Shown one piece after another: positions 26,673 to 34,504 of a DNA stretch of 64,000 bases (the first letter of the stretch is position 1; each line of letters begins with the position of its first letter). Source of the stretch: an uncultured Clostridia bacterium (GTDB lineage: Bacteria > Bacillota > Clostridia > Oscillospirales > Acutalibacteraceae); assembly GCA_937884975.1 (NCBI GenBank), contig CAKZZS010000023.1, positions 1-64,000 on the forward strand, read 5' to 3'. A program made the position numbers and the translations under genes. Below the pieces are notes generated by a model. It was not told the DNA's origin. It did not search any database and worked only from the letters and a program-made list of their open reading frames with translations.

Positions 26673-27218
26673 ATGCCTTATGTTGTTTTAGCTTTGGTGC
26701 TGCTTCTTTTTGCGGTAGCCGCAGTTTGGATTATTTCTACAAGAAACACCTTCGCAAAGCTTATCGTTAAGATTAAAGAAGCCGAAAGCGGTATTGATGT
26801 TGCGCTGACAAAGCGCTTTGACGTTCTTACAAAGCTCTTGGACGTCACAAAGGGATATGCCGAGCATGAAAAAGAAATACTTGTCAAGACCGCTGAATTC
26901 AGATCGGGTTCAACACTTAAGGAAAAGGAACAGTTTAACTCTCAACTGTCCGACGCATTCCGTCAAATCAGTGTGGTTGCTGAAAATTATCCGCAACTGA
27001 CGGCTGATCGTTCCTTTAAGGAGCTTCAGATGTCGATTTCCGACGTTGAAGAGCATTTGCAGGCGGCAAGACGGGCATATAACGGAAACGTTTCTGTTTT
27101 TAACCAGAAGCTTATCACTTTCCCGTCAAACGTTATTGCCGACAGTATGGGACTTGAGCCTATTGAGTTCTTCCAGGCCCAAGAAGCAAAGCGTCAGGAC
27201 GTTGAAATGAAATTCTGA
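26673..27218 (+). CDS. lemA: LemA family protein
   Basis: A 181-residue membrane-anchored protein. An N-terminal hydrophobic segment covers residues 2-20, and a helical domain follows with LIVKIKEAESGIDVALTKRFD and YNGNVSVFNQKLITFPSN then ADSMGL, the LemA signature. LemA proteins are found widely, and their role is unclear. It is the last gene of the nrdR transcript, ending just before a strong terminator. Confidence 0.92.
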   Translation: MPYVVLALVLLLFAVAAVWIISTRNTFAKLIVKIKEAESGIDVALTKRFDVLTKLLDVTKGYAEHEKEILVKTAEFRSGSTLKEKEQFNSQLSDAFRQISVVAENYPQLTADRSFKELQMSISDVEEHLQAARRAYNGNVSVFNQKLITFPSNVIADSMGLEPIEFFQAQEAKRQDVEMKF

Positions 27219-27222
27219 CTTT

Positions 27223-27252
27223 AAATGCCATCTTACATAGATGGCATTTTTT
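27223..27252 (+). terminator. Terminator after lemA
   Basis: An 11-bp perfect stem (27223-27233 with 27239-27249) with a five-base loop is followed by T residues. It lies 15 bp before the deoC start, so deoC either has a promoter within the upstream gene or depends on read-through. Confidence 0.85.
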
Positions 27253-27266
27253 AAAAGGTGATTAAA

Positions 27267-27929
27267 ATGGAAAAAGAATATTACGGAATTAAGGCTGAAG
27301 ATATTATTTCAAAAATTGACCACACGATTCTTAAGGTTGATGCAGTGTGGGAAGACGTTAAAAGAATATGTGACGAAGCAAGAAGGTATAAAACAGCGTC
27401 GGTGTGCATTCAGCCTTGCTTTGTAAAAAGAGCAAAGGAATACCTTGAAAATGATATTCCCGTCTGTACTGTTATCGGTTTTCCCAACGGTTATATGACA
27501 ACCGAAGCGAAGGTTTTTGAAACCGAAAACGCAGTGAAAAACGGCGCAGACGAAATCGATATGGTTATAAATGTAAACGCTGTTAAAGACGGAGACTACA
27601 AATATGTTTCCGATGAAATAATAAAAGTCAGAAACGCCTGTAAGGGTAAGATTTTAAAGGTAATAATTGAAACCTGTCTTTTGACGGATGAAGAAAAAAT
27701 TGAGCTTTGTAAAATTGTTTCTCAGTCGGGAACTGATTTTATTAAGACCTCAACCGGGTTTTCAAAGTACGGCGCAACCCGCGAGGATGTTGAAATCCTA
27801 AAGAAGAATTCGTATGGCATTAAGGTTAAAGCCGCAGGCGGAATAAAAAGTGTTAAAGACGCCGTTGATTTTATTAACCTCGGAGCCGACAGACTCGGCA
27901 CAAGTTCTCTTTTGAAAATGATGGAGTAA
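27267..27929 (+). CDS. deoC: Deoxyribose-phosphate aldolase
   Basis: Cleaves 2-deoxyribose-5-phosphate to glyceraldehyde-3-phosphate and acetaldehyde. At 220 residues it has the normal size. IDHTILKVDA at the N-terminus, KVIIETCLLTDEEK and DFIKTSTGFSKYGAT (Schiff-base Lys160) are diagnostic. ATG 27267 is chosen because AAAAGGTG lies just upstream; an earlier in-frame GTG at 27258 is itself part of that site. It is the first gene of a nucleoside catabolism operon with cdd and udp. Confidence 0.95.
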   Translation: MEKEYYGIKAEDIISKIDHTILKVDAVWEDVKRICDEARRYKTASVCIQPCFVKRAKEYLENDIPVCTVIGFPNGYMTTEAKVFETENAVKNGADEIDMVINVNAVKDGDYKYVSDEIIKVRNACKGKILKVIIETCLLTDEEKIELCKIVSQSGTDFIKTSTGFSKYGATREDVEILKKNSYGIKVKAAGGIKSVKDAVDFINLGADRLGTSSLLKMME

Positions 27930-27931
27930 AT

Positions 27932-28333
27932 ATGGATATTAAAAAACTGATTTCATCTGCTTTTGAGGCCCAAGATAATTCTTATTCATCTTATTCTTCC
28001 TGTAAGGTCGGAGCTGCACTACTTTGTAAAAGCGGAAACATTTATAATGGATGTAATATTGAGAATGCTTCATATTCGCCCTCTGTTTGCGCTGAAAGGG
28101 TAGCTTTTTTCAATGCAATATCAAACGGTGAAAAGGATTTTTGCGCAATTGTAATTGTCGGTAATAACGGAAAGGATGAGTTTTTCTATCCCTGCGGAGT
28201 TTGCAGGCAGGTTATGAGCGAATTTTGTGACGGAGACTTTTCCGTTATTGTTGCAAAAAGCGAGGATGAATATAAAATTCTTTCGCTTTCGGATTTACTT
28301 CCGTTTCGTTTCGGTAAGGAGGATGTTTTGTGA
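27932..28333 (+). CDS. cdd: Cytidine deaminase
   Basis: Hydrolyses cytidine and deoxycytidine to the uridine form. It has 133 residues, the size of the small tetrameric class. The zinc site is CNIENASYSPSVCAERVA (Cys and the catalytic Glu) and PCGVCRQVM (two Cys), the all-cysteine ligand set of Gram-positive enzymes. It lies 2 bp after deoC and overlaps udp (GTGA). Confidence 0.95.
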   Translation: MDIKKLISSAFEAQDNSYSSYSSCKVGAALLCKSGNIYNGCNIENASYSPSVCAERVAFFNAISNGEKDFCAIVIVGNNGKDEFFYPCGVCRQVMSEFCDGDFSVIVAKSEDEYKILSLSDLLPFRFGKEDVL

Positions 28334-29097
28334 AAAAGACGGCTGATCAGCTTCAGTTTCATCTTAAAATAAAAAGGGGAGACGTCGGAAAATACTGTAT
28401 TCTTCCGGGTGACCCGGGAAGATGCGAACAAATAGCTAAATATTTTGATAATCCCGTCTTTGTTGCATCAAACAGAGAGTATACAATTTATAACGGGTAT
28501 CTTAACGGAGAGCTTGTTACCGTCTGTTCAACGGGTATCGGCGGACCATCTTCTGCAATTGCAATGGAAGAGCTTGCGGTTTGCGGCGTTGAAACTTTTA
28601 TAAGGGTCGGAACCTGCGGCGGAATCAACACGAAGGTTGACGGCGGTGACGTAGTAATTGCGCTTTCCGCAGTTCGTCAGGACGGAACAAGCAGAGAGTA
28701 CGCGCCCGTAGAGTTTCCTGCTACGGCAGACTTTGACGTAACAAATGCTCTTGTCGAGGCTGCAAAGAAAAATTCATTTGTTTATCATATCGGCATTGTC
28801 CAGAGTAAGGACAGCTTTTACGGTCAGCATAGTCCGGAAAAAATGGCGGTTTCCGATGAATTATTGTATAAATGGAACGCCTGGAAAAAACTTGGAGTGC
28901 TCGCGAGTGAAATGGAGTCAGCCGCCCAGTTTACGGTTGCTTCAACTCTTTCTGTCAGATGCGGCGCAGTGTTCCACGTTATATGGAACCAGGAGAGAGA
29001 AGCGCTCGGGCTGCCGAGTAAGGTTGATGAAAACACCGAAAATGCTATAATTACTGCAGTTGACGCTATAAAAATCCTTATTGATAATAATAAATAA
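28330..29097 (+). CDS. udp: Uridine phosphorylase
   Basis: Phosphorolyses uridine to uracil and ribose-1-phosphate. It has 255 residues of the NP-I family: ILPGDPGRCEQIAKYF, VCSTGIGGPSSAIAMEEL, FIRVGTCGGI (phosphate site) and SEMESAAQFTVA, the nucleoside-binding stretch. It starts at GTG 28330, overlapping the cdd stop, with AAGGAGG upstream. With cdd and deoC it makes a compact pyrimidine nucleoside salvage operon. Confidence 0.93.
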   Translation: MKKTADQLQFHLKIKRGDVGKYCILPGDPGRCEQIAKYFDNPVFVASNREYTIYNGYLNGELVTVCSTGIGGPSSAIAMEELAVCGVETFIRVGTCGGINTKVDGGDVVIALSAVRQDGTSREYAPVEFPATADFDVTNALVEAAKKNSFVYHIGIVQSKDSFYGQHSPEKMAVSDELLYKWNAWKKLGVLASEMESAAQFTVASTLSVRCGAVFHVIWNQEREALGLPSKVDENTENAIITAVDAIKILIDNNK

Positions 29098-29098
29098 T

Positions 29099-29158
29099 AA
29101 AAAATCGAACCGGGACGCTTTTGAAAATCAATTCAAATTCCCGATCCGATTTTTATTT
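29099..29158. terminator. Long hairpin terminator between convergent genes
   Basis: An imperfect long stem (about 29100-29115 with 29139-29153) with an inner hairpin is flanked by A runs on the left and T runs on the right, so it can end transcription from both udp and the minus-strand gene at 29153. Confidence 0.75.
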
Positions 29159-29374
29159 TGCTATAAAATCTTCAACTATGTCAATAAAATGAACAGGTGA
29201 AATATTATGTTTATTTAAAAAGTCACATATTTCTTGTGCTTCCGATTTATTTAACACTATGTCATTAAAACTGTCATAATAGTTATTGTCATAATAACAT
29301 TCGATACCGTAAACAATATATCTTGTATTATCAATTATTCTGCTGTTTTTAATCAGTTTGTATTTTGCGTTCAT
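29153..29374 (-). CDS. Small DUF6514-like protein
   Basis: A 73-residue protein, charged and without membrane segments. A strand-rich N-terminus (YIVYGIECYY) is followed by DIVLNKSEAQEICDFLNK and SPVHFIDIVEDFI. The last block resembles small Clostridia proteins annotated DUF6514, by recall. Function unknown. A GGTGAAAT-type site lies close upstream. No clear promoter was found. Confidence 0.6.
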   Translation of the reverse strand: MNAKYKLIKNSRIIDNTRYIVYGIECYYDNNYYDSFNDIVLNKSEAQEICDFLNKHNISPVHFIDIVEDFIAK

Positions 29375-29504
29375 ATAATTTCACCAAAAAGTAAATGTTA
29401 AAATTCGTAACTCTATAATTAAAAATAACATACAAGATTTTATTTGTCAATAATAATTCATAAAAATGTTATGAATAATAACATAATTATTTTTACTTAA
29501 TCAA

Positions 29505-29533
29505 TTTACAAATTCGGTTATTTGTTATATAAT
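29505..29533 (+). promoter_or_regulatory. Promoter of the glycoside hydrolase-WYL operon
   Basis: TTTACA (29505-29510), a 17-base spacer and TATAAT (29528-29533), 35 bp before the hydrolase start. The A/T-rich region 29375-29500 shows nothing else I can name. Confidence 0.75.
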
Positions 29534-29568
29534 GAGTCAAAGATAGTACACATAGGGAGGAATACTTT

Positions 29569-31311
29569 ATGAAAACACCTTGGACTGATTCTGTCGATAA
29601 GAAATGTCCTTTGCCCGAATATCCGAGACCCCAGCTTGTAAGGGACGAATGGCTTAATCTTAACGGAATCTGGGATTATTGCATTACCGATAAATCCGTC
29701 AAAAGACCCGAATACTTTGACGGCGAAATCGTTGTTCCGTTTGCTATTGAATCACCTTTGTCGGGAGTTGAAAAACCGCTTTTGCCCAATAACAGACTTT
29801 GGTATAAAAAGCTTGTTCAGATTCCCGAAGATTGGAAGGATAAAAGAGTAATTCTCCATTTCGGCGCGGTTGACTGGCAGTGTAAGCTTTATGTAAATAA
29901 AGAGCTTGTCGGTTCGCATTCCGGCGGTTATTGCCCGTTTTCTTTTGATATTACCGATTATCTTACTGACGGATATAACGAATTATCGCTTTGCGTTTAT
30001 GACCCTACTGATAAGGGTTGGCAGCAGAGAGGTAAGCAGGTTCTTAAGCCTCACGGCTTCTGGTACACTGCAACCTCAGGTATCTGGCAGACAGTTTGGA
30101 TGGAACCCGTAAACGAGGTTTATATTCAAAGTATTAAGCTCACTCCCGACATTGACGAAGGAGTTTTAAAGATTAAAACTGTTCTTACGGGGGACGGTGA
30201 TGTAAAAATTACCGCAAAGGTGCTTGAAAACGGAAAGGAAATTATCACCAAGGAGATTTCAAGGGATGATACTGTTGAAATTGAAAACGCCGTTCTTTGG
30301 TCACCCGAAAATCCGTTCCTTTATGACCTTAAGTTGACTGTTTCTTTGGAAGGCAAAGAGGTAGACAGTGTTTCGTCTTATTTCGGTATGAGAAAATTCA
30401 GTATCGAGAATGATGAAAAAGGTTTGCCGAGGCTTTGCCTTAATAATAAGCCTTATTTCCAGAACGGTCTGCTTGACCAGGGCTATTGGTGTGACGGAGT
30501 ACTTACTCCGCCTACAGACGAGGCGATGATTTACGATATTCAGAAGATGAAAGACCTTGGCTTTAATATGCTTCGTAAACATATTAAAATCGAGCCTGCG
30601 AGATGGTATTACCACTGTGACAGACTCGGAATGCTCGTATGGCAGGATATGATGAGCGGCGGCGCGTTTATCGGTTTTATGATGGCTTCTGTTCTTCCGA
30701 CTCTTCATATTAACGTTAAAGACAATAACTATCATCTTTTTAAACGCGACGAAAAGAAATGGCGTGACGATTATAAGGCGGAACTTAAGGATATGCTTAA
30801 CGCCTTATACAATTGCGTTTCTATCTGCTGTTGGGTTCCTTTCAATGAGGGATGGGGACAGTTTGACGCAAAGGAAATAGGGGAGAGCATTAAAAAATTT
30901 GATTCTTCCCGTTTTGTTGACCACGCGAGCGGATGGCATGATCAGAAAGGCGGGGAATTCAAGAGCCTTCATATTTATTTCAGACCGGTTCTTATGCCTC
31001 GCCTTGACGGAAGACCATTCTGCCTTACGGAGTTTGGCGGTTACAGCCGAAAGATTTCCGACCACGTTTTCAATGAAAAAAAGAGCTTCGGCTATAAGTT
31101 CTTTAAGACGAAGTCCTCTTTGACCGAGGGCTACAGAAAGCTCTTTGAAAACCAGATTATTCCTCTTATTCCAAAGGGACTTTGCGCAACTGTCTATACC
31201 CAGGTAAGTGATGTTGAGCTTGAGGTAAACGGTATTTTAACCTATGACAGAACTCATGTAAAAATTGAGGAAGACGTTATAAAGAGCATTAACGAGAGAA
31301 TGAAATATTAA
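29569..31311 (+). CDS. Glycoside hydrolase family 2 protein
   Basis: A 580-residue beta-glycosidase without signal peptide, so cytoplasmic. Residues about 10-175 form the sugar-binding jelly roll (RLWYKKLVQIP, FGAVDWQCKLYVN, SGIWQTVWMEPV). An Ig-like domain follows, then a TIM barrel from about 275. Glu427 in FNEGWGQFD fits the acid/base and Glu488 in LTEFGGYS the nucleophile. It is shorter than beta-galactosidase LacZ. The substrate (galactoside, glucuronide or other) is not clear. It has a strong GGAGG site, and a WYL regulator follows 12 bp downstream. Confidence 0.87.
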   Translation: MKTPWTDSVDKKCPLPEYPRPQLVRDEWLNLNGIWDYCITDKSVKRPEYFDGEIVVPFAIESPLSGVEKPLLPNNRLWYKKLVQIPEDWKDKRVILHFGAVDWQCKLYVNKELVGSHSGGYCPFSFDITDYLTDGYNELSLCVYDPTDKGWQQRGKQVLKPHGFWYTATSGIWQTVWMEPVNEVYIQSIKLTPDIDEGVLKIKTVLTGDGDVKITAKVLENGKEIITKEISRDDTVEIENAVLWSPENPFLYDLKLTVSLEGKEVDSVSSYFGMRKFSIENDEKGLPRLCLNNKPYFQNGLLDQGYWCDGVLTPPTDEAMIYDIQKMKDLGFNMLRKHIKIEPARWYYHCDRLGMLVWQDMMSGGAFIGFMMASVLPTLHINVKDNNYHLFKRDEKKWRDDYKAELKDMLNALYNCVSICCWVPFNEGWGQFDAKEIGESIKKFDSSRFVDHASGWHDQKGGEFKSLHIYFRPVLMPRLDGRPFCLTEFGGYSRKISDHVFNEKKSFGYKFFKTKSSLTEGYRKLFENQIIPLIPKGLCATVYTQVSDVELEVNGILTYDRTHVKIEEDVIKSINERMKY

Positions 31312-31323
31312 GGAGGGATAGCT

Positions 31324-32325
31324 TTGGCAGGTAATGCGAATCAGAAGCTCAAGCTTTTATATCTTGCCGATATTCTTAAAAGAGAAACAAACGAGGATCA
31401 CGTTCTTTCTGCAATTGATTTGGCAAAGAGACTTGCCGACTACGGCATTTCCTCGGAGAGAAAATCCATTTACAGCGATATTGAGATTTTAAAGGATTAC
31501 GGATTTGATATCATCCTTACTCGTTCTCCGAAATACGGTTATTTTCTCGCTTCGGGCGAATTTGAACCGCACGAGGTCAGGCTTCTTATGGACGCGGTTC
31601 AGGCGGCAGGGTTTATAAGCAATAAAAAGACAAAAGAGCTTATAGATAAAATTTCTCTGCTTACAAATAATTTTGACGCGGTGAAGCTGAAAAAACAGAT
31701 TTACGTTGACAGTAAACAAAAGTCCTCAAATGAAGAGGTTTATTATTCAATTGACACAATAAACAAGGCGATAATTCAGGGCAGACAGATAACTCTGACT
31801 TATGTCAAACGTGTTGTAAAGGATAATAAAACTGTTTCCTTCAGTGAAAAAAGGCATACGGTTAATCCTTATGCGCTTATATGGACAAACGACCATTATT
31901 ACTTAATTGCGAATAATATTAAATACGATAATCTTATGCACCTGCGAATTGACCGTATGAGAAAGGTGTCTATTGTTGAGGACAGCATTATCAGACCGCT
32001 TAAGGAGGTTTCCGATTATACGGGTTCATTTGACTCGGCAGACTATGTTTCAAAGCATCTTAATATGTTCTCCGGTCAGGCAAAGCCAATAGAGCTTATA
32101 TGTGACAATTCGGTTATTGAACAGATTTTAGACAAGTTCGGCGAGAGAACTCCGATTTATCCGAATGATGAAAAAACCTTTGTCGCAAGATTCAATTCGG
32201 CGGTGAATGACGGACTTGTAAGCTGGATTTTACAGTATGGTAATCTTGTAAAAGTTGCTTCTCCTAAAGAGCTTAAAACAAAGGTTGTTGAAACGGCAAA
32301 ACTTGTTATTGATAATTATGAATAA
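31324..32325 (+). CDS. WYL-domain transcriptional regulator
   Basis: A 333-residue regulator. The N-terminal winged helix-turn-helix (LKLLYLADILKRET, then AKRLADYGISSERKSIYSDIE in two stretches) would bind DNA. The C-terminal WYL-type domain has the NPYALIWTNDHYYLIA ligand region. It starts at TTG 31324 after GGAGGG. Being cotranscribed with the glycoside hydrolase, it may sense a sugar-derived ligand or be an unrelated partner. Confidence 0.87.
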   Translation: MAGNANQKLKLLYLADILKRETNEDHVLSAIDLAKRLADYGISSERKSIYSDIEILKDYGFDIILTRSPKYGYFLASGEFEPHEVRLLMDAVQAAGFISNKKTKELIDKISLLTNNFDAVKLKKQIYVDSKQKSSNEEVYYSIDTINKAIIQGRQITLTYVKRVVKDNKTVSFSEKRHTVNPYALIWTNDHYYLIANNIKYDNLMHLRIDRMRKVSIVEDSIIRPLKEVSDYTGSFDSADYVSKHLNMFSGQAKPIELICDNSVIEQILDKFGERTPIYPNDEKTFVARFNSAVNDGLVSWILQYGNLVKVASPKELKTKVVETAKLVIDNYE

Positions 32326-32376
32326 AAAATAGCCGTTTTTCTTTAACATTTCGTCATTTTGCAAGTATGCTTTTAC

Positions 32377-32405
32377 TTGAAAAAGACGAGTTATTGTTAT
32401 ATAAT
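32377..32405 (+). promoter_or_regulatory. Promoter of the glycolytic operon
   Basis: TTGAAA (32377-32382), 17 bases, TATAAT (32400-32405), about 40 bp upstream of pgk. The same region has no visible operator. Confidence 0.78.
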
Positions 32406-32445
32406 TAACAAGTAAAATGATTATTATCTGAAAGGATGTAAACGA

Positions 32446-33657
32446 ATGAACGTATTGAACAAAAAGACTGTTGAAGACCTTAACGTCAAAGGCAAGAAGG
32501 TTCTTGTCCGCTGTGATTTCAACGTACCTCTTAAGGACGGCGTTATTACTGACGAAAATCGTATCGTTGCGGCTCTTCCCACTATCAATTATCTTCTCGA
32601 AAACGGCGCAAAGGTTATTCTTTGCTCCCATCTCGGCAAGCCGAAGGGTGAACCGAAGCCCGAGTTTTCACTTGCTCCTGTTGCAAAAAGACTTTCCGAA
32701 AAGCTTGAAAGAAACGTTGTTTTTGCTGCTGACGACAATGTTGTAGGAGAGAACGCAAAGAAGGCTGTCGAAGAAATGAAAGACGGCGACGTAGTTCTTC
32801 TTCAGAATACAAGATACCGCGTTGAAGAAACAAAGAATGTTGAGACTTTCTCAAAAGAGCTTGCTTCTCTTGCCGACATTTTTGTTAATGACGCTTTCGG
32901 CGCTGCTCACAGAGCTCACTGTTCAACAGTCGGCGTTTCCGAATTTGTTAGCGAATCTGCAGTAGGTTATCTTATGCAGAAAGAGCTTAAGTTCCTCGGC
33001 GCTGCGGTTGAAAATCCGGTTCGTCCTTTCGTTACAATTCTTGGCGGCGCAAAGGTTTCCGATAAGCTTGCAGTTATTGATAATCTTCTTAACAAGGCTG
33101 ATACGCTCATTATCGGCGGCGGTATGGCTTACACATTCCTTAAGGCAAAGGGATATGAGGTCGGTACATCTCTTGTAGATGACGAAAAGCTTGAATATTG
33201 CGCAAATTGCCTTAAGGTTGCAGAGGAAAAAGGCGTTAAGCTTCTTCTTCCTATTGACTGCGTTTGCGCTTCCCATTTCCCGAATCCCATTGACGAGGAT
33301 CTTGACGTTAAAATCGTTACCGACGAAGAAATGCCTTCTGATATGATGGGCCTTGATATCGGTCCTGCTACGGCTGAGCTTTTCGCTTCCGAAGTCAGAA
33401 ATGCAAAGACTGTTGTCTGGAACTGACCTATGGGCGTTTCCGAAAACGCAAAGCTTGCTAACGGTACTATTGCCGTTGCAAAGGCACTTGCCGAAACCGA
33501 CGCTACAACCATTATCGGCGGCGGTGATTCTGCGGCAGCCGTTAATAACCTTGGCTTTGGCGATAAGATGAGCCATATTTCAACAGGCGGCGGCGCTTCC
33601 CTTGAATTCCTTGAGGGCAAAGAGCTTCCCGGCATCGCTTGCGTAGACGATAAATAA
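32446..33657 (+). pseudogene. pgk: Phosphoglycerate kinase interrupted by an in-frame UGA
   Basis: Phosphoglycerate kinase transfers phosphate from 1,3-bisphosphoglycerate to ADP. The reading frame covers the family's full length (403 codons) but has TGA at 33424-33426, codon 327. There the invariant WNGPMG motif reads WN-stop-PMG, so GGA became TGA by one base. Codons 1-326 have LVRCDFNVPL, GGAKVSDK and GGGMAY; the remainder keeps GGGDSAA and TGGGAS. An in-frame ATG (33430) begins three bases after the stop and opens a 75-codon C-terminal piece. The next residue group, VSEN, also differs from the usual VFE. Options are a sequencing error, a recent loss, stop read-through, or reinitiation giving a two-chain enzyme. 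tpiA and gpmI beside it are intact. Confidence 0.9.
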
Positions 33658-33667
33658 GTAATTTTTA

Positions 33668-33692
33668 TCAGGCGGAGGTTAACTTCGCCTGA
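33668..33692 (+). other. Hairpin between pgk and tpiA
   Basis: A 10-bp stem (33668-33677 with 33683-33692, one G-T pair) with a five-base loop and no T tract. It may be an RNA stability or processing element separating pgk from tpiA in the transcript, not a terminator. Confidence 0.5.
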
Positions 33693-33718
33693 AATACTGT
33701 ATAAGAGGAGTTTTAATT

Positions 33719-34486
33719 ATGAAAAAATCAGTTCGCAGAGCAGTTATCGCAGGTAACTGGAAAATGAATAACACGCCTTCACAGACAAAGGCTCTTATTG
33801 AAGAAATGAAGCCTCTTGTTGCTGACGCTGACTGTGACGTAGTTCTTTGCGTACCTTTTATTGACATTCCTGCTGCAGTTGAAGCTGCAAAGGGCTCAAA
33901 CATCAAAATCGGCGCTGAAAATATCCATTTTAAGGCTTCCGGCGCATATACGGGAGAGGTTTCCGCGGATATGCTTAAAGAAGCAGGCGTTGAGTACGTA
34001 GTAATCGGTCACAGTGAAAGAAGACAGTATTTCGGTGAAACTGACCAGACTGTTAATCTTCGCACTCTTGCTGCCGTTAACGCTGGCTTTAAGGCAATTG
34101 TTTGTGTAGGCGAAACACTTGAACAAAGAGAACTCGGCTATACCGAAACTCTTTTAAAGTACCAGACAAAGATGGCTCTTACAAATATTACTGCCGACCA
34201 GCTTGATAAAATCATCATCGCTTACGAACCCGTCTGGGCTATCGGAACGGGCGTTACGGCTACTGCTGACCAGGCAGATGAAGGCAACGGCTTTGTTCGC
34301 GCTGCAATTGCCGAAGCTTACGGCGAAGACGCTGCCGAAAAGGTTACAGTTCAGTACGGCGGCTCAATGAATGCAAAGAATGCAGACGAACTTGTTGATA
34401 AAGTCAACGTTGACGGCGGACTTATCGGCGGAGCTTCACTTAAGGCAAACGATTTTGCAGCTATTGTAAAAGCTGCTTCAAAGTAA
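33719..34486 (+). CDS. tpiA: Triosephosphate isomerase
   Basis: Interconverts dihydroxyacetone phosphate and glyceraldehyde-3-phosphate. At 255 residues it is complete: AGNWKMN (catalytic Lys), VVIGHSERRQYFGE (catalytic His), AYEPVWAIGTG (catalytic Glu) and VQYGGSM then GLIGGASL, the phosphate-gripping loops. The ribosome site is AGAGGAG. It is downstream of the interrupted pgk and 18 bp before gpmI. Confidence 0.97.
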   Translation: MKKSVRRAVIAGNWKMNNTPSQTKALIEEMKPLVADADCDVVLCVPFIDIPAAVEAAKGSNIKIGAENIHFKASGAYTGEVSADMLKEAGVEYVVIGHSERRQYFGETDQTVNLRTLAAVNAGFKAIVCVGETLEQRELGYTETLLKYQTKMALTNITADQLDKIIIAYEPVWAIGTGVTATADQADEGNGFVRAAIAEAYGEDAAEKVTVQYGGSMNAKNADELVDKVNVDGGLIGGASLKANDFAAIVKAASK

Positions 34487-34504
34487 TTTTCAGAGGTTAT
34501 CAGA

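Noticed and set aside
33129..33635. A 168-residue minus-strand frame across pgk
   Set aside because: It lies opposite strongly conserved pgk codons and lacks a ribosome site; a shadow.
32446..33657. Genome-wide UGA=Gly genetic code suggested by pgk
   Set aside because: UGA serves as the true stop of many intact genes here (for example the PglC-type transferase, cdd, divIVA, lspA), and no other gene has an internal UGA.
33430..33657. A separate small gene after pgk
   Set aside because: Its product is exactly the C-terminal end of Pgk in the same frame; it is listed as part of the interrupted gene.
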